Source: an uncultured Ectothiorhodospiraceae bacterium (GTDB lineage Bacteria > Pseudomonadota > Gammaproteobacteria > Nevskiales > Oceanococcaceae). From it: DNA of 47,892 nt. Each line of letters opens with the position of its first letter. The stretch's first letter is position 1. The position numbers were made by a program, and so were the translations under genes. The notes under the pieces were generated by a model. The model was not told where the DNA came from and did no database searches. It saw only the letters and a list, made by a program, of their open reading frames with translations. Positions 31,242-38,856 of the stretch are shown piece after piece. The stretch is taken from positions 1 through 47,892 of the forward strand of contig CAKZQS010000013.1 in the NCBI GenBank assembly GCA_937141935.1, in the 5' to 3' direction.

Positions 31242-31693
31242 GCAAATCCAACGACTTCGAGAACCTGCTGCTGCGCCACGTCTTCAACAACGAGGACATC
31301 CCGAACATCGGTGACGCCTCCGGCTTGCAGGGCGCCGCGACGGTCGGCAGTCTGTACCTCAGCCTGCATACCGCTGATCCAGGCGAGGCCGGCGACCAGA
31401 CCAGCAGCGAAATCAGCTACACCGGCTATGCCCGCGTGGCCGTTCCGCGCACGTCCGCACGGCTCCAGGTCACGGGCAACAAGGTCGAGCTGGTTGAGGA
31501 CGAGGACTTCCCGAAGATGACCGGCGGCACGGGCGGGACCGTCACGCACTTCGGGATCGGCACCGCCGCGAGCGGCGGCGGCACGCTGCTCTACAGCGGC
31601 GAGACAGACCCGGACATCCTGATCCAAAACGGCATCATCCCGCGCCTTGAAGGGCTGGCGACTGGCACGGCAACCAGCGTCACGGAGGACTGA
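31238..31693 (+). CDS. Phage structural protein, fibre-associated
   Basis: 151 residues, GTG start overlapping the previous stop. Landmarks are SLYLSLHTADPGEAGDQTSSEISYTGYARV and THFGIGTAASGGGTLLYSGE, a pattern common in phage tail-fibre-associated or neck proteins. Function not known in detail. Confidence 0.65.
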   Translation: MSKSNDFENLLLRHVFNNEDIPNIGDASGLQGAATVGSLYLSLHTADPGEAGDQTSSEISYTGYARVAVPRTSARLQVTGNKVELVEDEDFPKMTGGTGGTVTHFGIGTAASGGGTLLYSGETDPDILIQNGIIPRLEGLATGTATSVTED

Positions 31694-31696
31694 TCG

Positions 31697-31867
31697 GTGC
31701 CGACGAAGCCGTATTTGATGCGCTGCATCACATTCTACGGGGCGACACAGGAGCAGTACGACGAGGCGTTGGCGCAGGTCCGGGCGGACGGCTGGACGAT
31801 TACCGCCGAGCGCGAGGTGGACCTGGAGTTTGACGCGGAAAAGCCCGAAGAACTGCCGGGCAACTGA
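31697..31867 (+). CDS. Small acidic structural-module protein
   Basis: 56 residues from GTG 31697: MPTKPYLMRCITFYGATQ, EALAQVRADGWTITAE, then an acidic tail. Supported by its snug fit (3-nt gaps) in the operon. Function unknown. Confidence 0.6.
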   Translation: MPTKPYLMRCITFYGATQEQYDEALAQVRADGWTITAEREVDLEFDAEKPEELPGN

Positions 31868-31870
31868 TCC

Positions 31871-33160
31871 GTGGCGATTACGACAGCGCAGGAGTTTCGT
31901 CTGACAGAAACGGCCCAGGCTGATGGCTGGGGCACTGACGTAAACCAACTCCGAACCATTTCTGTCGGGAATAACAACACTGTCGCCGCGCACCCGAGTG
32001 CAGCCGGGACCACAAGCATTACGCTTGACCCCAACAGCACGCGCAGCGCCCAGAACCTCGTTACCGACGACTACGGGTGGGCGTGGAACTCGCAAGCCGC
32101 CGACGACGCCTCAATGGGGTCTACCGACACGGCAAAGCGGCGAGTCCCGCCCGGACAGTGGCGCATGGTTCACACCGCCACGCTGCCCTCGCCGGCCACG
32201 CTCGGGTCGTTGGCGTTGCGCAACAGGTACTACGTGTACCGCGTCGGGCCAGCGCCCGCATACACACGGACATTGCTGTTTTCGTGGCTCTCCAACACTG
32301 CGAATGGTCCGGTGCTGGGGGGGGCAGTAGATTTCGACTCGCTCTCGTCCTCTCAGCCCGAAGTTCTGCTGGAAGAAGACGAGACAATCATGGTCGGCGT
32401 CTACTCGATTCTGGAGCAAAGCTCCGGCGTGCTGGGCGCGACGGTTGCGGGGAACGCGACATATCGGATGTCCTCTGGGACTGAGCCGTGGCAGTTGATC
32501 GTCCCGCCCCCTGGCATTGAAACCGTGGCCCCTACGCAGGGCAGCGGGGCAGGCTCAGCGGCGGCCAATGCGCTTGCTGCATCGGCCAAGGGCACACGCG
32601 GAGCGTCGCAAGGCGCAACAGTAGCAGCGGGGGGGCTGCAGGCCACAGCAGGCCTCGTCGGCAGCGCGGCAGGCACATCGACGCCCCAAGGCGCTCTTGC
32701 AGGCGCCGCCGGGATTGTTGGAGCCGGCTCCGGCTCCGCAGTCGCTCAGGGCGTGCTTGCAGGCGCAGCCGCGATGGTTGGCGGTTCTGCCGGCTCATCT
32801 GCGGCCGCTGGCGTGCTGGCAGGCGCGGCCGGCCTCGTCGGGTCATCCGCGGGCGACAGCGACGCTGGCGGTGCGCTGGCCGGAACTGGAGGTCTTGCCG
32901 GTGTCGCCCAAGGCGCCAGCGATGCCTCCGGCCGCGTTGGGGCCGTCGCCGGGATGGTTGGCGCCGCCGCGGGCGATGCTCAAGTGCTGGCCCAGCTTGC
33001 GGCGCTGCGAGGCACGGTTGGCACGTCGCTGGTGGGCGAGGGCGGCGGGGAAGTCGAACTACCCCCGGGCATCCTGCGCCTGCGCCCCGACGGCCGCTAC
33101 GAAGCCCTGATGAACGGCCAGACGCTGCCACCCGGCGCGGTGCGGCTCACCACTGTTTGA
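31871..33160 (+). CDS. Structural protein with 20-residue Ala/Gly repeats
   Basis: 429 residues from GTG 31871. Residues 1-~215 look like a globular virion domain (jelly-roll-like beta pattern; e.g. SLALRNRYYVYRVGPAPAYTRTLLF). Residues ~245-370 are low-complexity units of exactly 20 residues of the type GVLAGAAGLVGSSAGDSDAG, at least four in register plus flanking degenerate copies. The C-terminus RLRPDGRYEALMNGQTLPPG resembles phage fibre ends. It could be a fibre with a helical Ala/Gly shaft. The first half is less G+C-rich than its neighbours. Confidence 0.65.
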   Translation: MAITTAQEFRLTETAQADGWGTDVNQLRTISVGNNNTVAAHPSAAGTTSITLDPNSTRSAQNLVTDDYGWAWNSQAADDASMGSTDTAKRRVPPGQWRMVHTATLPSPATLGSLALRNRYYVYRVGPAPAYTRTLLFSWLSNTANGPVLGGAVDFDSLSSSQPEVLLEEDETIMVGVYSILEQSSGVLGATVAGNATYRMSSGTEPWQLIVPPPGIETVAPTQGSGAGSAAANALAASAKGTRGASQGATVAAGGLQATAGLVGSAAGTSTPQGALAGAAGIVGAGSGSAVAQGVLAGAAAMVGGSAGSSAAAGVLAGAAGLVGSSAGDSDAGGALAGTGGLAGVAQGASDASGRVGAVAGMVGAAAGDAQVLAQLAALRGTVGTSLVGEGGGEVELPPGILRLRPDGRYEALMNGQTLPPGAVRLTTV

Positions 33161-33170
33161 GGACCACACG

Positions 33171-34085
33171 ATGAACTACCCCCGAATCCTGGCCGCCGTG
33201 TCGCAGACGCTGTGGGCGATGCAGCCGGAGAAGATTCGCGCAATGTTGGAGTTCCTGCGCTTCCAGGCTGCCGGCGGCAAGTTCACGCCGGACGAAGTGG
33301 CGGCGCGGATCCACCCCAGCCGCGAAAAGGCCGTGGCCCGGCGCGAGGGCGCGGTAGCGGTGCTGCCGCTGCACGGCGTCATGTCGCACCGCATGAATAT
33401 GTTCAGTGCGATCAGCGGCGGCACCAGCGTGGAGCTGTTCCAGCAGCAGTTCCGCCAGGCCATGGCCGATGAGTCGGTCAAGGCCGTGGTGATCGAGGCC
33501 GACACGCCCGGCGGCTCCGTCGATATGACGCCGGAGCTGTCCCGCGAGATCTACGACGCCCGCGGCGGCAAGCCCATCGTGCTGCAGGTCAGCACCCTGG
33601 CCGCGTCTGCCGGCTACCTGGTCGGCAGCTCGGCGGACGAGATCGTTGTCACGCCCTCGGGCGAGGTCGGCAGCATCGGCGTCTACGCCGTGCACGAGGA
33701 CGTCAGCCGGATGCTGGAGGCCGAGGGCCGCACGCCAACCCTGATCAGCGCCGGCAAGTACAAGGTCGAGGGCAACCCCTTCGCGCCGCTGTCCGACGAA
33801 GCCCGCGCGGCGATCCAGCAGTCCGTCGACGCCTTCTACGACATGTTCATCGCCGCCGTCGCCCGCAACCGCGCGGTGGACGAGGACGTGGTGCGCAACG
33901 GCTTCGGTGAGGGCCGCACGGTGCTGGCCGACCAGGCCGTGCGCCAGGGCATGGCCGATCGTGTGGCCACGCTCGACGAAACGCTGGCCCGCTTCGGCGT
34001 CAGCCGCCGCCCGGCCCCGCGTAACACCGCCGCCACGCCGCGGCTCAACTTGGCGCGCCGCAAGCTCGACTTGATCGCGCAGTAG
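33171..34085 (+). CDS. Head maturation protease, S49 (SppA-like)
   Basis: 304 residues. Key segments are IEADTPGGSVD, the nucleophile region STLAASAGYLVGSSAD (Ser in AASAGY), EVGSIGVYAVH and the general-base Lys in SAGKYKVEGNPFAPL. It trims the capsid delta domain and scaffold during prohead assembly. It lies directly before the capsid gene, as in HK97-type modules using S49 proteases. Confidence 0.93.
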   Translation: MNYPRILAAVSQTLWAMQPEKIRAMLEFLRFQAAGGKFTPDEVAARIHPSREKAVARREGAVAVLPLHGVMSHRMNMFSAISGGTSVELFQQQFRQAMADESVKAVVIEADTPGGSVDMTPELSREIYDARGGKPIVLQVSTLAASAGYLVGSSADEIVVTPSGEVGSIGVYAVHEDVSRMLEAEGRTPTLISAGKYKVEGNPFAPLSDEARAAIQQSVDAFYDMFIAAVARNRAVDEDVVRNGFGEGRTVLADQAVRQGMADRVATLDETLARFGVSRRPAPRNTAATPRLNLARRKLDLIAQ

Positions 34086-34112
34086 CGCCGCGCCACACCC
34101 CGATTTCGATAT

Positions 34113-34152
34113 GGCCCTGCCTGCTTCGGCTGGCGGGGGTAGGGCCGTTTTG
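34113..34152 (+). terminator. Stem-loop between protease and capsid genes
   Basis: Arms GGCCCTGCC (34113-34121) and GGTAGGGCC (34138-34146) followed by GTTTTG. Probably an attenuator or RNA-processing site that helps give the capsid gene its own expression level. Confidence 0.5.
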
Positions 34153-34181
34153 TCTGCCAGCCACTCACATGGAGCAAACCC

Positions 34182-35441
34182 ATGACCCTTCAGGAGCTGC
34201 GCGAGAAGCGCAAAGCGAAGGTCACCGCCATGCGCGCCCTGCTGGACGCAGCCGCCGAGGGTGACCGGGACCTCACCGCCGAGGAGCAGTCGAGCTACGC
34301 CGCCATGGAAGCGGATGTCGACAGCCTCACCGGCAAGATCGAGCGCCTCGAGGCGCTGGAGGAGCACGAGTCGCGCGAAGCCGAGCTGGACCGCGTGCAG
34401 CCGGCCGCCGCCGCCGGTCGCCGCCAGATCGTTGGCGATGGCCGCGTGCCCACGGAATTCGCCAACTTCGGCGAGTTCGTCAACGCGGTGCGGTTCAACC
34501 AGAACGACCAGCGCCTGGCGTCGCTGTATGCCGAGATGGAAACCTCCGACGGCGCCTCCGGCGGCTTCGCGGTGCCCACCCAGTTCCTGGGCGGGCTGCG
34601 CCAGGTCGACCCCACCGCTGCCGTGGTGCGGCCGCGCGCCAACGTGATCCCGGCCGGCTCCCCGCCGGACACCGCCGTCACGATGCCGGCCCTGGATCAG
34701 ACCAGCGCCGAGAACATGTACGGCGGCGTGGAGGTGTCGTGGATCGGCGAGGGCGCCACCAAGCCCGAAACCGATGCCCGGCTGCGCGAGGTCTGGCTCA
34801 AGCCGCACGAGGTGGCCGCCCACATCGTTGTGACCGACAAGCTGCTGCGCAACTGGCAGGCGGCCAACGCGCTGCTCGAGCAGCTGCTGCGCGGCGCCAT
34901 CACCGCGGCTGAGGACAAGGCCTTCCTGCAGGGCGACGGCGTGGCCAAGCCCTTGGGCGTGGTCAATGCCGCGGCGCTCAAGGCCATCAACCGCGCCACG
35001 GCCAACAGTGTGACCTTCGCCGACCTGGTCAAGATGGACGACGAGCTGATCGGTTCGGCCATGTCGCCCGTCTGGGTCGCGTCCAAGCGCCTCAAGAGCG
35101 TGCTGCGGCAAATGGAGGACACGCAGGGCCACCTCATCTGGCAGGGCAATGCCGTGCCGGGCGAACCCGAAACCCTGCTCGGCTACCCCATCCAGTTTGT
35201 CGAGCGGGGCCCGGCCAAGGGCGCCAAGGGTGACCTGCTGCTGTGCGACTTCGGCCACTACCTGATCAAGGACGGCTCCGGGCCGTTCGTGGCGGCCAGT
35301 GAGCACGTGCACTTCAAGCAGAACAAGACCGTCATCAAGGCGTTCTGGAACGTCGACGGCCAGCCCTGGCTCAACGCGCCCGTGCAGGGCGAGGACGGCC
35401 AGACCTACAGCCCCTTCGTCGGCCTGGACGTTCCGGCCTGA
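34182..35441 (+). CDS. Major capsid protein (HK97 fold)
   Basis: 419 residues. A coiled-coil delta domain (1-~95, LQELREKRKAKVTAMRALL) is followed by a linker and the HK97 core: FGEFVNAV, SGGFAVPTQFLGGL, VSWIGEGATKPETDARLREV, AFLQGDGVAKPLGV, LLGYPIQFVE and FGHYLIKDG. The delta domain is expected to be removed by the S49 protease upstream. Confidence 0.96.
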   Translation: MTLQELREKRKAKVTAMRALLDAAAEGDRDLTAEEQSSYAAMEADVDSLTGKIERLEALEEHESREAELDRVQPAAAAGRRQIVGDGRVPTEFANFGEFVNAVRFNQNDQRLASLYAEMETSDGASGGFAVPTQFLGGLRQVDPTAAVVRPRANVIPAGSPPDTAVTMPALDQTSAENMYGGVEVSWIGEGATKPETDARLREVWLKPHEVAAHIVVTDKLLRNWQAANALLEQLLRGAITAAEDKAFLQGDGVAKPLGVVNAAALKAINRATANSVTFADLVKMDDELIGSAMSPVWVASKRLKSVLRQMEDTQGHLIWQGNAVPGEPETLLGYPIQFVERGPAKGAKGDLLLCDFGHYLIKDGSGPFVAASEHVHFKQNKTVIKAFWNVDGQPWLNAPVQGEDGQTYSPFVGLDVPA

Positions 35442-35467
35442 TCCCCGCCTGACCCGGCCTGAGCACT

Positions 35468-35500
35468 GAGGGGCCGCCCCACCGCGGCCCCTCGCTCTTT
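35468..35500 (+). terminator. Stem-loop after the capsid gene
   Basis: Perfect 10-bp arms GAGGGGCCGC (35468-35477) / GCGGCCCCTC (35484-35493) followed by GCTCTTT. A partial terminator that would keep capsid mRNA more abundant than downstream genes. Confidence 0.6.
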
Positions 35501-35524
35501 GCCCATCCCATCGAGGAAAATCTG

Positions 35525-35911
35525 ATGAAGATCCAAGACATGCTGCGGCTGAGCCGCGGCGCCGTCCTGCGGGACGTCACCACCGCCCAGGAGACGGGCT
35601 TTGTCCCGGTCGCCGGCGCGCGGCGCGTGGCCGCCCACGTGGTCACCGGCGCCGGCCCGGCCGGTGATTCCACCATCACCGTCCAACTGCGGCAGGCCAC
35701 CGATGCCGCCGGCACCGGCAAGAAGGACCTCGGCACGGCCGTGACGGTCGACGTTGCCGAGTCCGAGTTCGGCGATAGCGTCGTCGAGACCCTGGTCGAG
35801 CAGATGGACACCAACAACGGTTTCACGCACGTGGCCGTGCAGGTGTCCGCCACCGACGCGATCGACGTGGCCGCCACGCTGCTGCGCGGCGAGAACCGCT
35901 TCAACCCGTAA
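35525..35911 (+). CDS. Head structural/decoration protein
   Basis: 128 residues, beta-rich: SRGAVLRDVTTAQETGFVPVAGARRV, DSTITVQLRQATDAAGTGKKDLG, and FTHVAVQVSATDAIDVAATLLRG. Position right after the capsid gene suggests decoration or capsid stabilisation. No named family. Confidence 0.65.
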   Translation: MKIQDMLRLSRGAVLRDVTTAQETGFVPVAGARRVAAHVVTGAGPAGDSTITVQLRQATDAAGTGKKDLGTAVTVDVAESEFGDSVVETLVEQMDTNNGFTHVAVQVSATDAIDVAATLLRGENRFNP

Positions 35912-35945
35912 CGGAACGGGGGCGGCAACGCCCCCGCTTTTCCCC

Positions 35946-36122
35946 ATGAAGTACCGCATCTGCGCCCCGTTTCGGGACTGCAAAACCGGCAAGCTGCAGG
36001 AGCGTGGTGAATACACCCCGCACTCGCAGGAGCAGGCCCGGCGTCTGCTCAAGGCCGGCTGTCTGGTCCCGCTCAAGGCCCGCCCCAGCGCGCGCACCAA
36101 GCCCAAGGCCGCCGCGCAGTGA
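35946..36122 (+). CDS. Small phage head-module protein
   Basis: 58 residues, basic: MKYRICAPFRDCKTGKLQERG, then SQEQARRLLKAGCLVPLKA and a Lys/Ala-rich tail. Overlaps the next gene (GTGA). Function unknown. Confidence 0.65.
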   Translation: MKYRICAPFRDCKTGKLQERGEYTPHSQEQARRLLKAGCLVPLKARPSARTKPKAAAQ

Positions 36123-36694
36123 ACGCCCTGCGCGTTGTCAGCGAGACCGGCGCCGAGCCGCTGGACCTGGCCGCGGCGAAGATCCACCTGCGCGTGGATG
36201 GCACCGACCAGGACACCCTGATCACGTCGCTGATCACCGCCGCCCGCCGCCAGGCCGAGCATTTCACACGGCGCGCCCTGGTTCGCAAGAGCATGGTGCT
36301 GGTCCGCGACGACTTCCCGGCTGGCGCGCTGCGCCTGACCGTGGCGCCCGTCGTCAGCGTCGAGCGCGTGCTCTACGCCAGTGCCGCGGGGCAGACGCAA
36401 GAGCTGACTGGCGCGCAGTTGCAGGTTGACACGCATGCCGAGCCGGGCCGCGTCGCGCCGGCCGCGGGTACCTGCTGGCCGGCCGTGTTCGATGAACTCG
36501 GCGCCGTCCAGGTGGAGTTCGCGGCCGGCTACGCCGACGGCGCGCAACCGGCGGATATCGTCGCGGCCATCCGCCTGCTGCTGTCGCACCTGTACGAGCA
36601 CCGCGAAAGCGTGATCGTCGGCACCAGCGCCATGGCCACCCCGCATGGCTTCGAGTCGCTGCTGTGGCCGTACCGGCTGTTCCGGGAGGACTGA
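36119..36694 (+). CDS. Head-tail connector (HK97 gp6-like)
   Basis: 191 residues from GTG 36119. PLDLAAAKIHLRVDGTDQDTLITSLITAARRQAEHFTRRALV is the connector signature, followed by the C-terminal AAIRLLLSHLYEHRESVI. It forms a ring below the portal. Confidence 0.9.
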   Translation: MNALRVVSETGAEPLDLAAAKIHLRVDGTDQDTLITSLITAARRQAEHFTRRALVRKSMVLVRDDFPAGALRLTVAPVVSVERVLYASAAGQTQELTGAQLQVDTHAEPGRVAPAAGTCWPAVFDELGAVQVEFAAGYADGAQPADIVAAIRLLLSHLYEHRESVIVGTSAMATPHGFESLLWPYRLFRED

Positions 36695-36696
36695 GC

Positions 36697-37167
36697 ATGG
36701 CCCGGGCGCGCGGTTCTCACGCCGCAGGGATGGCCGAGCTTCGGCGGGCGACTGCGGATTTGGCGGCGCAGCTCGCGCACCTCGAAGAAACGTTCAAGGA
36801 GGTTTTGCCGCGTGAAGCGCGAAATATCGCGCGCCGAGCCATCGTTCAGGTGGCTCGCGAAGTTCGCGATGACGTCCGTGCAGCGGCCCCTGTCGACGAA
36901 GGCACGCTGAGTAAAGCTCTGCGCAGCCGTCGGGAGAGAGGCACGCCCGATCGGGCAGAGGCCGGGGTGAGAGTAACGATGGGGCGCGAAGCTCGCCATG
37001 ACGCTTTCTACTGGCGCTTTGTCGAGTTCGGAACCAAGAACAAGCCAGCGAAGCCCTTCATCCTGCCCACAATAATCGCCTGGCGGCGGAAGGTCGGCGC
37101 AGTATTCGTCCGCAATTGGTGGCCGCAGTTTGAGCGCGAGATGGCCAAGCGGGACAAGCGCACATGA
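36697..37167 (+). CDS. HK97 gp10-like tail/head completion protein
   Basis: 156 residues. APVDEGTLSKALRSR, FYWRFVEFGTKNKPAKPFILP is the hallmark of HK97 gp10 proteins. Base composition is visibly less G+C-rich than in flanking genes, and it stands before the adaptor gene rather than after it, so it may have been exchanged by recombination. Confidence 0.88.
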   Translation: MARARGSHAAGMAELRRATADLAAQLAHLEETFKEVLPREARNIARRAIVQVAREVRDDVRAAAPVDEGTLSKALRSRRERGTPDRAEAGVRVTMGREARHDAFYWRFVEFGTKNKPAKPFILPTIIAWRRKVGAVFVRNWWPQFEREMAKRDKRT

Positions 37168-37520
37168 GCCTGCGCTCGCCTCCGCTCAATGCCGGCGCGC
37201 TGCGTCACCGGGCCGAGCTGCAACAGCAGGTCAAGACGCCCGACGGAGCCGGCGGCACGACCGTCACCTGGCAGGCGGTGCGCCCCTTGTGGTGTCGCAT
37301 CCGGCCCGTGTCCGGCGTGCAGCGCATGGAGTCGATGCGCCGCGACAGCCCCATCTCGCACGAGATCCACGCCCGCCACGCTGACGACATCGACACCACG
37401 AAGCGCATCGTCTACCAGGACGAGGCCTACCGGCTCGAGGCCGTCTGGCCCGTCGAGGGGCGGCAGGAGTACCTGCACATCGTCGCCTCGCAGGTGGACG
37501 TGGGCGAGGTGGCCACGTGA
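37164..37520 (+). CDS. Head-tail adaptor (SPP1 gp16-like)
   Basis: 118 residues. LNAGALRHRAELQQQVKTPDGAGGTTVTWQ at the N-terminus and IDTTKRIVYQDEAYRLEAV near the C-terminus are typical of the head-closure/adaptor family. Overlaps both neighbours by four bases. Confidence 0.9.
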   Translation: MSLRSPPLNAGALRHRAELQQQVKTPDGAGGTTVTWQAVRPLWCRIRPVSGVQRMESMRRDSPISHEIHARHADDIDTTKRIVYQDEAYRLEAVWPVEGRQEYLHIVASQVDVGEVAT

Positions 37521-37912
37521 CCCGCGCCGCGCTGCAGACGGCGCTGTATGCGCGCCTGGCGAACTACGCGCCGCTGTCCGCCCTGGCAGACGCGGTTTAC
37601 GACCACGTCCCGCAGGACGCCGCATTCCCCTACGTGCAGGTCGGCGAGATCGACGGCACCGAATGGGACACCGACACCAGCCTGGGCAGTGACGACACCG
37701 TGACGATTCACGTGTGGTCGCGCTACCGGGGCCGGCTCGAGACCCACCAGATCCAGGACGCCATCTATGGCGCCCTGCACCGGCACGCGCTCGCGGTCGA
37801 TGGCGCGCACGTCGTCACCGTCGAATTTGAATTTGCCGATTCCCTGCTGGACCCGGACGGGCTGACCCGCCACGGCGTGCAGCGCTTCCGTGTCTTGCTC
37901 AACCAGGAGTAA
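37517..37912 (+). CDS. DUF3168 tail terminator-like protein
   Basis: 131 residues. LQTALYARLANYAPLSALADAVYDHVPQDAAFPYVQVGE and VHTIHVWSRYRG-like DTVTIHVWSRYRGRLE mark DUF3168, which caps the tail tube. GTG 37517 overlaps the adaptor stop. Confidence 0.9.
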   Translation: MTRAALQTALYARLANYAPLSALADAVYDHVPQDAAFPYVQVGEIDGTEWDTDTSLGSDDTVTIHVWSRYRGRLETHQIQDAIYGALHRHALAVDGAHVVTVEFEFADSLLDPDGLTRHGVQRFRVLLNQE

Positions 37913-37915
37913 ACC

Positions 37916-38308
37916 ATGGCCAAGGCCGTAGGCCGCACCCTCATTGTGCGGAAAGATTCCACCGTCATCGCCAGCTTGCGTACGAAGACGATCAGCATCA
38001 ACAACGAGCCGATCGACGTGACCGACGACGACTCGACCGGGTTTCGCGAGCTGCTCGAGGCCTCCGGCCAGCGGCAGATCGACGCCAGCGTCGAGGGCCT
38101 GCTGTCCAACGACACGCTGATCACCGCCGCCGCCACCGGCACCGCGCTGATCGACGCCTGCGAAATCGAGCTGCCCTCCGGCGCGATCATCGCCGGCAAC
38201 TTCCGGCTCAACAGCATCGAGCTGGGTGCGCCCTACAACGACGCGGTGACCTTCTCCGGCGAGCTGCACAGCACCGGCGCGTTCACCTTCACGGCCGCGG
38301 GTCCGTAA
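37916..38308 (+). CDS. Major tail protein
   Basis: 130 residues. TISINNEPIDVTDDDSTGFRELLEASGQRQIDASVEGLL and the C-terminal FSGELHSTGAFTFTAAG match the TP901-1-like tail tube family. It polymerises into the tail tube around the tape measure. The stop overlaps the next ATG by one base. Confidence 0.9.
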   Translation: MAKAVGRTLIVRKDSTVIASLRTKTISINNEPIDVTDDDSTGFRELLEASGQRQIDASVEGLLSNDTLITAAATGTALIDACEIELPSGAIIAGNFRLNSIELGAPYNDAVTFSGELHSTGAFTFTAAGP

Positions 38309-38709
38309 TGGCCGCGATCTTCCGCGAGGTCGAGCTGACTTGGCAGGGCGAGGCCTACACCGTCACGCCCACCTATCGGCTGATCCAGCGCGTGGAGCAG
38401 CGTGTGTCTATTGCCGGCCTGGCCTCGCGGATCCAGTCCGGCGAGCCGCCGTTGACGCAGATCGCCTTCGTGCTGGCAGCGTTGCTCAACGCCGCGGGCG
38501 CCGACGTCGACGAGGAGGACGTCTACACCGAGCTGCACGCCGCGCAGGACGCCGCGGCCGTGCAGCAGATGGTGCGCGTGGTTCTCACGGCCTTTACGCC
38601 GGAGGTGCCGGTGGGAAACGCGCCGGCCTCCCGGACGGGGAGGCCGAAGCGCTCGAAGACATCCCCTGGGCCGAGCACTACAAAGTCGCGGTCGGCCACC
38701 TTGGCATAG
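38308..38709 (+). CDS. Tail assembly chaperone, unshifted product (gpG-like)
   Basis: 133 residues: FREVELTWQGEAYTVTPTYRLIQRVEQR, PLTQIAFVLAALLNAAG, DEEDVYTELHA. It binds tape measure during tail assembly. A slippery GGGAAAC at 38613-38619 allows a -1 shift that replaces its last ~30 residues with the second chaperone domain. Confidence 0.85.
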   Translation: MAAIFREVELTWQGEAYTVTPTYRLIQRVEQRVSIAGLASRIQSGEPPLTQIAFVLAALLNAAGADVDEEDVYTELHAAQDAAAVQQMVRVVLTAFTPEVPVGNAPASRTGRPKRSKTSPGPSTTKSRSATLA

Positions 38710-38855
38710 CGCCCAGCGAGTTCTGGCGCATGACACCGCAGGAGTTTCACCTGGTGTGGGAGGCCCGCCGCCCGCGCGACCCCGAGCGTGACTACGCCGG
38801 GCGCCTGAGCGAGCGCGACTGCGCCGCCCTTTACGCCGCTTTCGAGGACAACTGA
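38308..38855 (+). CDS. Tail assembly chaperone, -1 frameshift fusion (gpGT-like)
   Basis: Predicted 182-residue fusion: 104 codons in frame up to AAC at 38617-38619, then -1 shift into a frame ending at 38855. The extension reads KRAGLPDGEAEALEDIPW, then VAVGHLGIAPSEFWRMTPQEFHLVWEARR, a recognisable TAC domain that has no start codon or ribosome-binding site of its own. The ratio of the two products is normally fixed by the slip frequency. Confidence 0.82.
38613..38619 (+). promoter_or_regulatory. Slippery heptamer for -1 frameshift
   Basis: G GGA AAC fits X XXY YYZ exactly in the reading frame (GTG GGA AAC). It compares with GGGAAAG in λ G-T. Followed by a G+C-rich stretch that could pair. 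Confidence 0.85.
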
Positions 38856-38856
38856 C

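Noticed and set aside
33147-35312. 721-residue minus-strand frame
   Set aside because: Antisense to the protease and capsid genes, which are unmistakable.
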